Below are positions 1-10,178 of a stretch of DNA of 64,000 bases, piece by piece (position 1 is the stretch's first letter; the number at the start of each line of letters is the position of its first letter). The notes beneath the pieces are model-generated. The model searched no databases. It was given only the letters and a program-made list of their open reading frames with translations, and was not told the origin of the DNA. The stretch spans positions 1 to 64,000 of the forward strand of contig CBDHCD010000002.1 in the NCBI GenBank assembly GCA_965260995.1. Direction: 5' to 3'. The DNA comes from JBBROS01 sp965260995. GTDB taxonomy: Bacteria > Pseudomonadota > Alphaproteobacteria > Acetobacterales > Acetobacteraceae. The translations under genes were made by a program, and so were the position numbers.

Positions 1-1538
1 TGCTGTAGCCCCGTCTTTGCCAAGCCGATGTAGCGGCTCCGGCGCATGCCGAATGCGCGCACGCCCTGCGAAAGCGTGCCCTCCACCCCAGCTCGCCTGT
101 GATAGCGTTCCACCCATGCCGGGTCTGCCATCCGCGCCCGTGCCGCATTCAGCGCTTCGTATTCCTCGCGGAGGTGGAAGCTGGCGACGCGGCGCGTGCT
201 TTTGGGCGGCACGCACAAGGGCCTGGCGACACAGACCCTGCAATCGGAGCGGCTGAACTGAGCGTAGATGCGCGGGCTCCCATCGGTGCTGCGGCCGGAG
301 CGCCAAGACACCGAGGTCTTGCCTTGCGGACAGGTGACCTGCTCGCGATCCCAGTCGATGCCGAAGTGCGGCAGGTCGTATCCTTGCCCCGCGCGCGCTT
401 GCCGGCTTGAGGTGCCCCGCACCGGTCCTTCAAGCGAGAGGCCGTGATCTCGCTGGCTGCTGGCCAGCAGCTCCGCATCGACATAGGCTGAATCGGCGAA
501 GTGCTCGGCGGGGAGCAGTCCCTTTGCCGCCAGCTGCTCGTGGATCTCGGCTGTGCTCGTCATGTCCGGCTGCATGGAAGGGCAGGTCTTCACGTGCGTG
601 ATCAGGTGCGCTGCATCGTCATCGCAGACCTCGGTGACATGCACCTTGTACCCCGTCCACCCGAACTGGCGCTTCATGCTGAAATGCGCCTCAGGATCGT
701 AGGGCGACTGCATCCGCTCGGCCACTGGGGGCAGTTCCGCGGCTGGCCGCCATCGCAGCTGCCCGTCGTCGCGCGCGTAATGCACACGCCACACGTCGCG
801 CAGCGTTCGCACCATGGGCACCGCATGCGCCGTCGCCGGCGCGTCCTGCGCGTCCAAGGCGTCGAGCAGGAGGAACCCGTCCGTGCCGATCTCTAGGGCA
901 AGGGCCTCGCGCTTCTCCCGGCCCTTGGGCAAACGATACTCCTCAGCGCGGCGCGTATAGCGCTCGAACCAGGCAGGCTGGGCGACCCCGCGCAGCCAAT
1001 CCGGCACAACTGCGGCAAGGTCATCGAGGGTGGCGCGGAGCGTCTCAGCCGTCAGTTCGAGCAGGTGCAGGTCGCGTACGGCGGCAAGCACGTGCGTGCT
1101 GTCGGTGCGCTGCTTGCCGCGCGCCTTGACCAGGCCGCGTGCCTTGAAGCGCTCCAGCATCGTGTCCAGCAGCAGGTGCTCAGCCCCGCCCGCGACCAGG
1201 CGGGCGCGGAACTCCGTCAGTACGCTGAAGTGGAACCCGGGGTCGGTCAGCTCCAGCCCCAAAGCATACTTCCAATCGATCCGGCCGCGAACGGCGTCGG
1301 CAGCCTGGCGATCGCTGAGCTGCTCCAGGAACTGGAACACCGTGACCAGGGCCAGGCGCCACGGCGCAAGGCAAGGCTGGCCCCGGGCCGGATAGAACCT
1401 GCGGAAATCCTCGTCCTGGTAGAGGGCGCTGAACTCGTCGCGCAGCCGGGTGACGAGGGTGCCCTTCGGAAAAGCAGCGCGAGACACGCGCGCGGTCTCG
1501 GCAGGCACCTCGCCGATCGGCTGCGGATGAAGGCTCAT
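1..1538 (-). CDS. IS1182-family transposase, 3' end beyond the window
   Basis: The reading frame is open from an ATG at 1538 down to the window edge, about 512 codons. It has the usual IS1182 layout: an N-terminal DUF772-like region (about residues 15-110, with the SDRQAADAVRGRIDWKYALGL segment), the first DDE aspartate in QRTDSTHVLAAV, and later a TGYKVHVTEVCDDD stretch, a DSAYVD segment and a Cys-rich zinc-like region (CPQGKTS, CRVCVARPLC). It would catalyse DNA cleavage and strand transfer of its own element. No frameshift was seen. The C-terminus and right IS end lie outside the window, so completeness is unknown. Confidence 0.85.
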   Translation of the reverse strand, partial: MSLHPQPIGEVPAETARVSRAAFPKGTLVTRLRDEFSALYQDEDFRRFYPARGQPCLAPWRLALVTVFQFLEQLSDRQAADAVRGRIDWKYALGLELTDPGFHFSVLTEFRARLVAGGAEHLLLDTMLERFKARGLVKARGKQRTDSTHVLAAVRDLHLLELTAETLRATLDDLAAVVPDWLRGVAQPAWFERYTRRAEEYRLPKGREKREALALEIGTDGFLLLDALDAQDAPATAHAVPMVRTLRDVWRVHYARDDGQLRWRPAAELPPVAERMQSPYDPEAHFSMKRQFGWTGYKVHVTEVCDDDAAHLITHVKTCPSMQPDMTSTAEIHEQLAAKGLLPAEHFADSAYVDAELLASSQRDHGLSLEGPVRGTSSRQARAGQGYDLPHFGIDWDREQVTCPQGKTSVSWRSGRSTDGSPRIYAQFSRSDCRVCVARPLCVPPKSTRRVASFHLREEYEALNAARARMADPAWVERYHRRAGVEGTLSQGVRAFGMRRSRYIGLAKTGLQ

Positions 1539-1751
1539 GGAATGCTCCCCTTTGCTGAAAAGGTCGGCCGGGAATTCGCCGACAGTGTCAAGCGTTCATC
1601 CGCATCCGGGGCAAGCTGCATTTGGACTTGCCTCGCTAAAGTGGAGAGGCATTGGCTCAGTACGCGATTTGCCGTTCAAAGCGTGCGGGGCTGAGATAGT
1701 CTAGCACCACAGCCGGGTTTACGCGTTGTGCCAGTCCGGAGGTGATGTGGC

Positions 1752-3065
1752 ATGGTGACGCAATCGGATGTGCAAGGCTGGGCGGGTGGTCTGGACGATG
1801 TGCTGGACCGGATTGGGTCGCGGTTCGGGCGGGCGGAACCGCGGCGGCGTGCCGGAGCCTACCTGCGCGGGCTGCTGGCGCCTGTGGAGCGCGAGAACGG
1901 CTGGCAGTTGGCCGAGGTGTCTGGTGACACGTCACCGGACGGGGTGCAGGATGTCCTGAGCCGGGCGCAGTGGGATGCTGACGCGGTCAGGGGTGACCTG
2001 CAAGCCTACGCGACGGGGCGCCTGGGCGACGCGGGCGCGGTGCTGGTGCTGGACGAGACCGGCTTCGTCAAGAAGGGCGCCAAGTCGGCCGGGGTGCGGC
2101 GGCAGTATGCGGGCACGGCGGGGCGGATCGAGAACAGCCAGGTCGGCGTGTTCCTCGGCGAGCGAGCCGTCACGGCCACGCCCTGATCGACCGCGCGCTT
2201 GACTTGCCCAAGGCATGGGCCGAGGACGCGGACCGGCGCCGGGACGCGGGCGTGCCCGAGACTGTCGCGTTCACCACCAAGCCGAAGCAGGGCTTGGCCA
2301 TGCTGGAGCGGGCGCGGGGTGCGGGCGTGCCCTTTTCCTGGATCGCCGGCGACAGCGTTTACGGAGCGGACCACACGATTCGGCGCTGGGCCGAGCGGCA
2401 CCGACGCGGCTACGTCCTGGCCGTCACCTCCGGGCAGCGGTTGGGATTGCGGCCTGTCACGACCTGGATCAAGAAACGGCCCAAGCCCACCTGGCAGCGG
2501 CTCAGCGCGGGCGAGGGTGCGAAGGGGCCGCGCTTCTACGACTGGGCCTGCCTGCCCTACAACGGGGCAGCCCCTGGCTTCCAATGCGCACTCCTGGTCC
2601 GCCGCTCGGTCGCCAAACCAACCGAACGGACATTCCACCTGACCCACGCACCCGAAGGCACCGCGCTGGCCGACCTGGTGCGCATCGCGGGCACGCGCTG
2701 GAGCATCGAGAGCCTGTTCGAGCAGGCCAAGGGCGAGGTCGGCCTCGACCATCACGAGGTGCGCTCTTGGGTGGGCTGGCACCGGCACATCACGCTGGCC
2801 ATGTTGGCGCTGGCCGACCTCGCCACCCTGCGAAAGGCGGCTGCCGGGGGGTGTGGGCCTCGTGAACCTCGCCTTCGACCTGCTGCCGCTCACGGTGCCC
2901 GAGGTCAGGCGCCTGCTCTGGCATCTGGTCTGGACGCAACCGCCCAAACCGGACGCCGCCCTGCGCTGGTCAGCATGGCGCCGCCGACACCAGCAGCGCG
3001 CACGTCGCGCTCACTGGCACCGACGCATGCGCCAGATGCCACGCTCACGTAAACTCCGGCTGTAG
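1752..3065 (+). pseudogene. IS701-family transposase with two frameshifts
   Basis: Three consecutive frames encode one DDE transposase. Codons from 1752 give VLVLDETGFVKKG (first Asp) and run to about 2165. There the frame breaks (ctcggcgagcgagcc), one base short of the expected LGYAS. The second frame carries ALIDRALDLPKAWAED, the GDSVYG second-Asp motif and RWSIESLFEQAKGEVGLD, with the catalytic Glu region. It breaks again in a run of six Gs near 2850. The third frame supplies the basic C-terminus ending RSRKLRL. Both breaks look like single-base indels, so the protein is unlikely to be made. Confidence 0.85.
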
Positions 3066-3070
3066 TACCA

Positions 3071-3099
3071 GAGTGGTTTCATGTTACACGAAACCACTC
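3071..3099. repeat. 10-bp inverted repeat (GAGTGGTTTC)
   Basis: GAGTGGTTTC at 3071-3080 and GAAACCACTC at 3090-3099 pair perfectly around a 9-nt loop. The repeat starts six bases after the stop codon of the broken IS701 transposase. It may be an IS end or a terminator-like hairpin; there is no following T-run. Confidence 0.6.
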
Positions 3100-3122
3100 T
3101 AGCCATCGTTCCACGCGGTTAC

Positions 3123-3162
3123 TCAGTTTTGTCGGACGTTGAGGTGCCTCCGACAAAACTGA
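3123..3162. repeat. 14-bp inverted repeat upstream of the HIT gene
   Basis: TCAGTTTTGTCGGA (3123-3136) and TCCGACAAAACTGA (3149-3162) are perfect complements with a 12-nt loop. GAAACCACTCTAGC (3090-3103) recurs as GAAACCGCTCTAGC (3161-3174), so the hairpin is bracketed by near-direct repeats. It could be a small mobile remnant or an operator/attenuator in front of the gene at 3187. Confidence 0.6.
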
Positions 3163-3186
3163 AACCGCTCTAGCACGGAGGCAGCG

Positions 3187-3573
3187 ATGCCTGTCAGCGG
3201 CGCAGGCCCTTACGACCCGGACAACATCTTCGCCCGCATCCTGCGCGGCGAGATCCCGGCCAAGCGGGTGTACGAGGACGAGTGGGCGGTGGCGTTCCAG
3301 GACATCAACCCGCAAGCGTCGACGCACGTGCTGGTGATCCCGCGCGGAGCCTACGTGGCGCTGCCCGACTTCGTGGCCCAGGCGTCGGACGCCGAGATCG
3401 CCGGGTTCTTCCGCGCGGTAGGCCGGGTGGCGAAGCAGCTCGGGTTGGAGGAGCCGGGCTTCCGGATGCTGTCGAACATGGGAATGCACTCCGGGCAGGA
3501 GGTGCCGCACCTGCACGTGCATGTGTTCGGGGGCGGGCCGCTGGGACCGATGCTGGCCCGGCCCGGCGGTTGA
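3187..3573 (+). CDS. HIT-family nucleotide-binding protein (HinT-like)
   Basis: This 128-aa protein has the full histidine-triad motif H108-L-H110-V-H112-V in EVPHLHVHVFGGGPLGPM. The N-terminal DNIFARILRGEIPAKRVYEDE block is typical of HinT. Family members hydrolyse purine nucleoside phosphoramidates such as AMP-lysine, with a middle-His nucleophile, in the cytoplasm. Length matches the family (about 115-130 aa). The ATG follows a good ribosome site (cacggaggcagcg). It lies just before the TPP riboswitch but has no evident link to thiamine synthesis. Confidence 0.95.
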   Translation: MPVSGAGPYDPDNIFARILRGEIPAKRVYEDEWAVAFQDINPQASTHVLVIPRGAYVALPDFVAQASDAEIAGFFRAVGRVAKQLGLEEPGFRMLSNMGMHSGQEVPHLHVHVFGGGPLGPMLARPGG

Positions 3574-3604
3574 CTTCCGGGCCGGGACAATGGAGGCTCA
3601 TGCT

Positions 3605-3716
3605 TCCGAGGGGGGTCCCGGTAAGGGGCTGAGAGTCCGACGGCGCGCGCTGGGAAGCGCGAGCAACGCGGTGACCCTATGAAACCTGATCCGGGTCATG
3701 CCGGCGTAGGGACGGG
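3605..3716 (+). promoter_or_regulatory. TPP (THI-box) riboswitch
   Basis: The conserved THI elements are present in order: a GGGGTCCC stem strand at 3612-3619, CTGAGA at 3629-3634 (pyrimidine-sensing arm), ACCCTATGAAACCTGATC at 3674-3691, GGGTCATGCC and CGTAGGGA at 3705-3712 (closing strand). It lies about 50 nt upstream of the thiC start. In proteobacteria such elements bind thiamine pyrophosphate and block translation initiation or cause early termination. Confidence 0.93.
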
Positions 3717-3767
3717 AGCCGACATCCCCTCCTCCGCCGTCCTGACCGCCGCCGAGGAGGCCAGTTC

Positions 3768-5582
<1,815 letters not shown>

Positions 5583-5585
5583 CGG

Positions 5586-6440
5586 GTGAGCGATCCACGG
5601 GCGGCGCTGGACGCGATCGGCCAGTTGCCGGACGTGGAGATCGACGTCGCCGGCGCGGCGCTGCAGTTGGCGCGCATCGACGCGCCGGCGGCGGACTGGC
5701 GGGCGGCGGCGCGGCACCTGAGCGAGCTGGCGCGGGACGCGGTCGCCTTGTCGCGGGAGATGGCGAGCCAGGACGTGGCGGTGCGGGCGGGGGCGCTGGC
5801 CGGGCTGATCACCGGGCGGCACCGCTACGCCGGCGACACCCAGACCTACGACGACCCGGCCAACGCCAACCTGATCCACGTCATCGAGCGGCGGCGCGGG
5901 CTGCCGGTGGCGCTGGGCATCCTGTGGCTGCACTGCACGCGGGCGATCGGCTGGGGCGCGCACGGGGTCGATTTCCCCGGGCACTTCCTGCTGGCGTTGG
6001 AGGGCGCCGCGACCAAAGGGCGGGCGAAGCCGGGGCCGCAACAGACGGTGCTGGACGTGTTCGCGGGCGGCGTGCCGCTGGACGCGCGGGACTTGCGCGG
6101 GCTGCTGAAGCGGGTCGAGGGCCAAGGGGCGGAACTGCGCCCCGGCGTGCTGCAGCCGATGCCGGCGCGGCGGGTGCTGCTGCGGCTGCAAGAGAACATC
6201 CGGGCGCGGCGGCTAGCGGCCGGGCAGTTGGATGGGGGGCTGGCCTGCACGCTGGACATGCTGCGCCTCGCGCCGGACGTGGCGGCGCTGTGGCGCGAGG
6301 CGGCGGTGCTGCACCAGCGGCTGGACCAGGTGACGGCGGCGTTGCGATGCTACGCGCGGGTGCTGGAGCTGGTGCCGGAGGGGGACACGGCGGCGCGGGC
6401 GCGGATGGCGATGGAGGAGTTGCGGGGGCGGTTGAACTAA
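5586..6440 (+). CDS. SirB1-family transglutaminase-like/TPR protein
   Basis: This 284-aa protein starts with GTG three bases after the thiC stop, so it is probably co-transcribed and coupled. The segment NLIHVIERRRGLPVALGILWLHC, followed by VDFPGHFLLAL, is diagnostic of the SirB1 (UPF0162) transglutaminase-like domain. The C-terminal third (DMLRLAPDVAALWREAAVLHQ...CYARVLELVPEGDTA) is a pair of TPR-like helices, as in family members. The biochemical role of the family is unsettled; there is no reason to tie it to thiamine beyond adjacency. Confidence 0.88.
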   Translation: MSDPRAALDAIGQLPDVEIDVAGAALQLARIDAPAADWRAAARHLSELARDAVALSREMASQDVAVRAGALAGLITGRHRYAGDTQTYDDPANANLIHVIERRRGLPVALGILWLHCTRAIGWGAHGVDFPGHFLLALEGAATKGRAKPGPQQTVLDVFAGGVPLDARDLRGLLKRVEGQGAELRPGVLQPMPARRVLLRLQENIRARRLAAGQLDGGLACTLDMLRLAPDVAALWREAAVLHQRLDQVTAALRCYARVLELVPEGDTAARARMAMEELRGRLN

Positions 6441-6453
6441 GGAGGATCGGGCG

Positions 6454-6592
6454 ATGGCGGGGGCGCGGCGCAAGGTGTGGGCGAGCCGGCCGCCTCGAGT
6501 GGCGTTGCCGGATGACGCGGAGAAGCGGGCGTTCGTCGCGGCGTGCGATGGGTTGATCCGCGACGTGTTGAAGCCGCATGCCCTGCCCGAGA
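6454..6592 (+). pseudogene. 5' part of an unknown gene, cut by ISa
   Basis: A well-placed ATG with a GGAGG site 14 nt after SirB1 opens a frame reading MAGARRKVWASRPPRVALP and AFVAACDGLIRDVLKP. After about 46 codons it runs directly into the ISa terminal repeat. Sequence to the right of the IS does not continue the gene, so the 3' part is lost. I do not recognise the family. It was probably the third gene of the thiC-SirB1 operon. Confidence 0.55.
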
Positions 6593-7431
6593 GGCACCGT
6601 CAACTTGGCGGCCGGCTGGCTTGCAGGATGAGGTTGAGCCAGGTAGGCGGGCGGGATGACGACGCCTGCCTGCCCGAGCTACGCGGGCTATCGCTTCCCA
6701 GCCGAGATCATCAGCCACGCGGTGTGGCTCTACTTCCGCTTTCCCCTGAGCCTGCGCATGGTGGACGAACTGCTGGCCGCGCGCGGCATCGTCGTCAGCC
6801 ACGAGACCGTGCGCCAGTGGGCGCTGAAGTTCGGGCAGGGTTTCGCAAACCAGATCCGGCGCAGGCTGCCTGCGGTCGGCGACAAGTGGCATCTGGACGA
6901 GGTCGTGCTGACGATCGCGGGCGTGAAGCACTGGCTATGGCGTGCAGTGGACCAGAACGGGACCGTGCTGGACATTCTGGTGCAGAGCCGGCGCGACGCG
7001 CGGGCCGCCAAGCGCTTGATGCGCAAGCTGCTCAAGCGGCAGTGCCAAGCACCCCGTGTCGTGATCACCGACAAGCTCGCCAGTTACGGCGCTGCCAAGC
7101 GCGCGGTGATGCCCTCCGTCGAGCACAGGAAGCACAAGGGCCTGAACAACAGGGCGGAAAACTCGCACCAGCCTACCCGGCGACGAGAGCGGCAGATGAA
7201 GCGCTTCAAATCAGCCGGCCAGGCGCAGCGCTTCTTGTCCGCCCACGACGGGATCAGCAACCTCTTCCACCTTCGCCGCCATCAAGTGCCTGCCGCCCAG
7301 TATCGAGCCGCCCGGAGCCAAGCCTTCCAAGCTTGGGCCAAGGTCACCGGCGTCACCGCTGCGGCGTAACCACGAGCACGCCGTCCCAATCGCACCCCAT
7401 CGCAACCTTAGTTCAACAAGTTGACGGTGCC
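6593..7431 (+). mobile_element. ISa copy 1, IS6-family element, 839 bp, complete
   Basis: The element is bounded by GGCACCGTCAACTTG (left) and CAAGTTGACGGTGCC (right), with one transposase between. The same 839-bp unit recurs at 48,907-49,745 and, interrupted, at 29,086-30,791. An 8-bp target duplication, expected for IS6, is not seen: the left flank is an unknown gene and the right flank is ISb. This points to later recombination or adjacent deletion. Confidence 0.92.
6656..7369 (+). CDS. IS6-family transposase (ISa)
   Basis: This is a 237-aa DDE transposase with the IS6/IS26 plan: an HTH region (SLRMVDELLAARGIVVSHETVRQW), WHLDEVVLTI (first Asp), VITDKLASYG (second Asp) and NNRAENSHQPTRRRER (catalytic Glu). 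Length is normal for the family (about 235 aa). Copies at 30,015-30,728 and 48,969-49,682 encode the same protein. IS6 elements move replicatively and form cointegrates and adjacent deletions, which fits the rearranged flanks here. Confidence 0.96.
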   Translation: MTTPACPSYAGYRFPAEIISHAVWLYFRFPLSLRMVDELLAARGIVVSHETVRQWALKFGQGFANQIRRRLPAVGDKWHLDEVVLTIAGVKHWLWRAVDQNGTVLDILVQSRRDARAAKRLMRKLLKRQCQAPRVVITDKLASYGAAKRAVMPSVEHRKHKGLNNRAENSHQPTRRRERQMKRFKSAGQAQRFLSAHDGISNLFHLRRHQVPAAQYRAARSQAFQAWAKVTGVTAAA

Positions 7432-8047
7432 CCCGCATGACCTCGAAGCCTTTGATGGTCGCATAGGCCGTCTTCAGGGTCTTGAACCCGCGCACGGGTT
7501 TGATGAGCTGCTTCAGCTTGCCGTGGTCAGCCTCGATCACGTTGTTCAGGTACTTGGCCTGCCGGTGCAGCGTGTCCTTGGGACACTTGCCCTCCTTCTT
7601 CAGCTCGGCCAGGGCGGCGGCATAGGTGGGCACCTTGTCCGTGTTGATGACCGTTGGCTGTTCCCAATCCTTCAAGCCCCGAAACGCCTTGCCGAGGAAG
7701 CGCTTGGCCGCGGCCGTGTTGCGCGTCGGCGAAAGGTAGAACTCGATGGTGTCGCCGTGCTTGTCCACGGCCCGATACAGGTAGGCCCACTCGCCCCGGA
7801 CCTTCACGTAGGTCTCGTCCACCCGCCAACTCGTCGAACGCGGCACGCGCCACTGCCAGCGTAGCCGCTTCTCCATCTCGGGCGCATACTTCTGGACCCA
7901 GCGGTAGATCGTGCTGTGGTCAACCACGACGCCCCGCTCGCCCAGCATCTGCTCCAGGTCGCGGTAGCTCACCCCGTAGCGGCAATACCAACGGACGGCC
8001 CACAACACGATCTCGCCCTCGAAATGCCGCCCCTTGAAGTCTGACAC
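7432..8047 (-). pseudogene. IS6-family transposase (ISb), C-terminally truncated
   Basis: The frame from GTG 8047 reads SDFKGRHFEGEIVLWAVRWY, with HTH YRDLEQMLGERGVVVDHSTIYRW, then WRVDETYVKV (first Asp), VINTDKVPTY (second Asp) and NNVIEADHGKLKQL (Glu). It is an IS6-family enzyme but clearly different in sequence from ISa. It breaks off after KGFEVMRG at the junction with ISa, losing the last 25-30 residues, and continues into ISa sequence. Confidence 0.9.
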
Positions 8048-8109
8048 GGCCCCGTTCTCCCCGCCTCGCACCCATCAGGCCGTGCGACGGACGAGTTTGC
8101 AACAGAGCC
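7432..8109 (-). mobile_element. ISb fragment A, second IS6-family element, 3' end missing
   Basis: The outer end GGCTCTGTTGCAAACTCGTC (reverse strand, ending 8109) closely resembles IS26-type ends. The opposite end is missing because the element abuts ISa exactly at 7431/7432. It was inserted in an IS1182 transposase, whose coding sequence stops at 8110. Confidence 0.85.
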
Positions 8110-9353
8110 CGCCTGAGCCGCATGGACCGCTTGTAGAGCTCCGTCTGCATCTCGGCGCGCGCCAAGTCCCGCACGTCCTCGTCGGCCGAGTGAGTGACGC
8201 GCCGAAGTTTGCCACCTGTGCATTGGCTACGGAGCAGGCACGCTTGGCAGTCCGACGCCCGGGCGATGTAGATGTGAGCCTCGGTCCGCTGGTCGAAGCC
8301 GCCGTGGCCCAGCCCCTTGCCGGCCGGGCAGGTGTAGCGGTCCCGCTCCCGGTCATAGGTGAACGCGGCCCGTGGGAATTTGCCCGTGGCCTGCTCGGAC
8401 CGCTCCATGACGGGGATATGCGCGATCGTGCCCCGGTTGCGCAAAAAGGCGAGGAATGCGGCGCTGCCATAGGCGGTATCGGCCGCGACGCGCTTGGGCC
8501 GGTAGCCGAACCGCTCTGCGGCGCGCGCCAGCATGTCGCGCCCGGCATCCACCTCGGCCGCGAAGCGGGCCGGGGTCGCCTCCACGTCCAGCGCGACGCC
8601 GCTCGGGGTGTCGATCAGGACGTTCAGGGCATAGCCGAAGCGGCCGCGCACGGTGCGGGACGTCCATGCCGCAGCGGGATCGGTGCGCGACAGTTCGGCC
8701 GGCACGGAACGGCGTGGGTTGGCAGGCGCGTCCGGACCAGCGTCCCGGTCAGCAAGCCAGTCCCGCACCGGGCGGGGAGGCGCGGCGCCGGTCAAGTCGT
8801 CATCGCGCATCTTGCGCTGCCAGCTCGCATCCGCGGCAACGAAGGAGGCATCGATTGCCGCATCCTTCGTGCTGACCAGCCCGGCGGCGATGCAGCGGCG
8901 GACAGTGTTCTCAAACAGGAGCCGGAACACCCCTGCGTCGCGGAAACGGCCGTGCCGGTTCTTGCTGAACGTCGAGTGGTGCGGGACCGGCGCCCCGGCC
9001 GGAAGGCGGCAGAACCAACGATAGGCCAAGTTGTAGCGCAACTCCTCGCACAAGCGGCGCTCGGACGGGATGGCGTAGATGCGGCCGACCAAGGCCATGC
9101 GGATCAGCAGCTCGGGGTCAACCGAGGGACGGCCGCGCGGGCTGTAGTGCTGCGCGAGCGCGGGGCGCAGCGCGCCCAGGTCGAGCAGCCGGTCAACCCG
9201 GCGGAGAAGGTGGTCGCGCGGCAGCATACGCTCCATCGTGCGCGCGCCGGGGCCGGACCGCCCGGCCTCGCAAGCCTTGCCGATCATGCGCCTGTCCCCA
9301 ATCCGTTCGAGACCAAGATGTGGGGATGCCGCCGTGGGGAGGGCCTTTTTCAA
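8110..9353 (-). pseudogene. IS1182-family transposase, C-terminus removed by ISb
   Basis: The N-terminal three quarters of an IS1182 transposase are present. Visible are the DUF772-like part (RRVDRLLDLGALRPALAQHY, VDPELLIRMALVGRIYAIPS), PHHSTFSKNRHGRFRD, DAAIDASFVAADAS (Asp), the RVAADTAYGSA second-Asp motif and the CQACLLRSQC zinc-like cluster. The frame runs into ISb at 8109 after KRSMRLRRALLQ, before the C-terminal Glu region. The true start may be one of several in-frame codons after 9353. The other IS end is near 9355 (ggcctttttcaacagcccc). Confidence 0.85.
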
Positions 9354-9400
9354 CAGCCCCGACGACTACACGAGGTGGAACAGATCGGAAGCCGATGCGG

Positions 9401-9817
9401 CTACGCGGTTGCCTGCTTACGCGGCCGACCGCCTTTGCGGCCGTTCTCGCGTGCGGCGGCGACTTTGGCGGTGGTTCGCGCCAGGCCGCCGCTTTTGCCA
9501 AGCAGTCCGGCCATCCAGCGCGGCGACCCGAAGACGCCTTGCAGCAGCGCCGGCAAGTAGAGGTCCGCGTCGAGCTTGGGCCAGTGCAGGCCGAGGCCGG
9601 CCGGGGTGATCTCGATGATTGCCAAGTCGGCCGGCTTTGCATTAGCCAGGCCTTCGGCCAAGTCCGGCGGGAAGGCCAGTTCCAGGCCGTTGCTGAGACT
9701 AACCATGACGCGCGACAGGCGGCGATCGTATCGTGCCGCAACGGCATGCGGGGTTGTTTCCAGGCGTTCGCGCGCGCGCTGCTCGGCCTGTTGGATCGCG
9801 GCGTCAGAGATTTCCAC
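9401..9817 (-). CDS. DUF2442-domain protein (partner of DUF4160 protein)
   Basis: This 138-aa protein has a DUF2442-like core: RVMVSLSNGLELAFPPDLAEGL, then EITPAGLGLHWPKLDADLYLPALLQGVFG. A basic, AT-hook-like tail follows (RENGRKGGRPRKQ). Its start overlaps the end of the upstream DUF4160 gene by 14 nt, so the pair is translationally coupled. DUF4160/DUF2442 pairs are common in bacterial genomes and resemble toxin-antitoxin modules in size and coupling. Their activity is not something I can state from sequence. The basic tail suggests DNA binding. Confidence 0.82.
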   Translation of the reverse strand: MEISDAAIQQAEQRARERLETTPHAVAARYDRRLSRVMVSLSNGLELAFPPDLAEGLANAKPADLAIIEITPAGLGLHWPKLDADLYLPALLQGVFGSPRWMAGLLGKSGGLARTTAKVAAARENGRKGGRPRKQATA

Positions 9818-10052
9818 GGATTGTCGCCCATTCAGTGCAAAGGGTGGGGATATGCGTCAACAGGTCAGCGGCCATCTGGCGTATCGCGGGTCCGTTGAAC
9901 CCGTAGCTTTCGCGTAGCTCTGCCGGACCATCAGGGCAGTTGAGCAAGAACACGGCTTCGCCTTGTGCGCCGATGACATGCACATGTGGCGGCGGGTGGT
10001 CGTTGGGGTAGATCGTGACCCGCAGGCCGTCGAGGCGCACTATCGTCGGCAC
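9804..10052 (-). CDS. DUF4160-domain protein
   Basis: A GTG start at 10052 gives an 82-aa protein opening MPTIVRLDGLRVTIYPNDHP, followed by PPHVHVIGAQGEAVFLLNCP and GPAELRESYGFNGPAIRQMA. These are the DUF4160 hallmark blocks (HxHV plus the ELRE segment), at the usual length. Longer forms upstream would read into the region before the IS701 insertion and are less likely. It overlaps the DUF2442 gene by 14 nt. The IS701 copy begins only about 125 bp upstream and may have displaced the promoter. Confidence 0.85.
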   Translation of the reverse strand: MPTIVRLDGLRVTIYPNDHPPPHVHVIGAQGEAVFLLNCPDGPAELRESYGFNGPAIRQMAADLLTHIPTLCTEWATIRGNL

Positions 10053-10178
10053 CCCTGGTGCGTAGCATAAACCCAACTGATTGGGAACGTAAGTTACCCC
10101 CAGAACCGGGGGATAAATCTGTGCCCAACCCCGGATCGCGCCGTGCCCGCCCGGATGCCGCACCGCACCATCGCCTAA

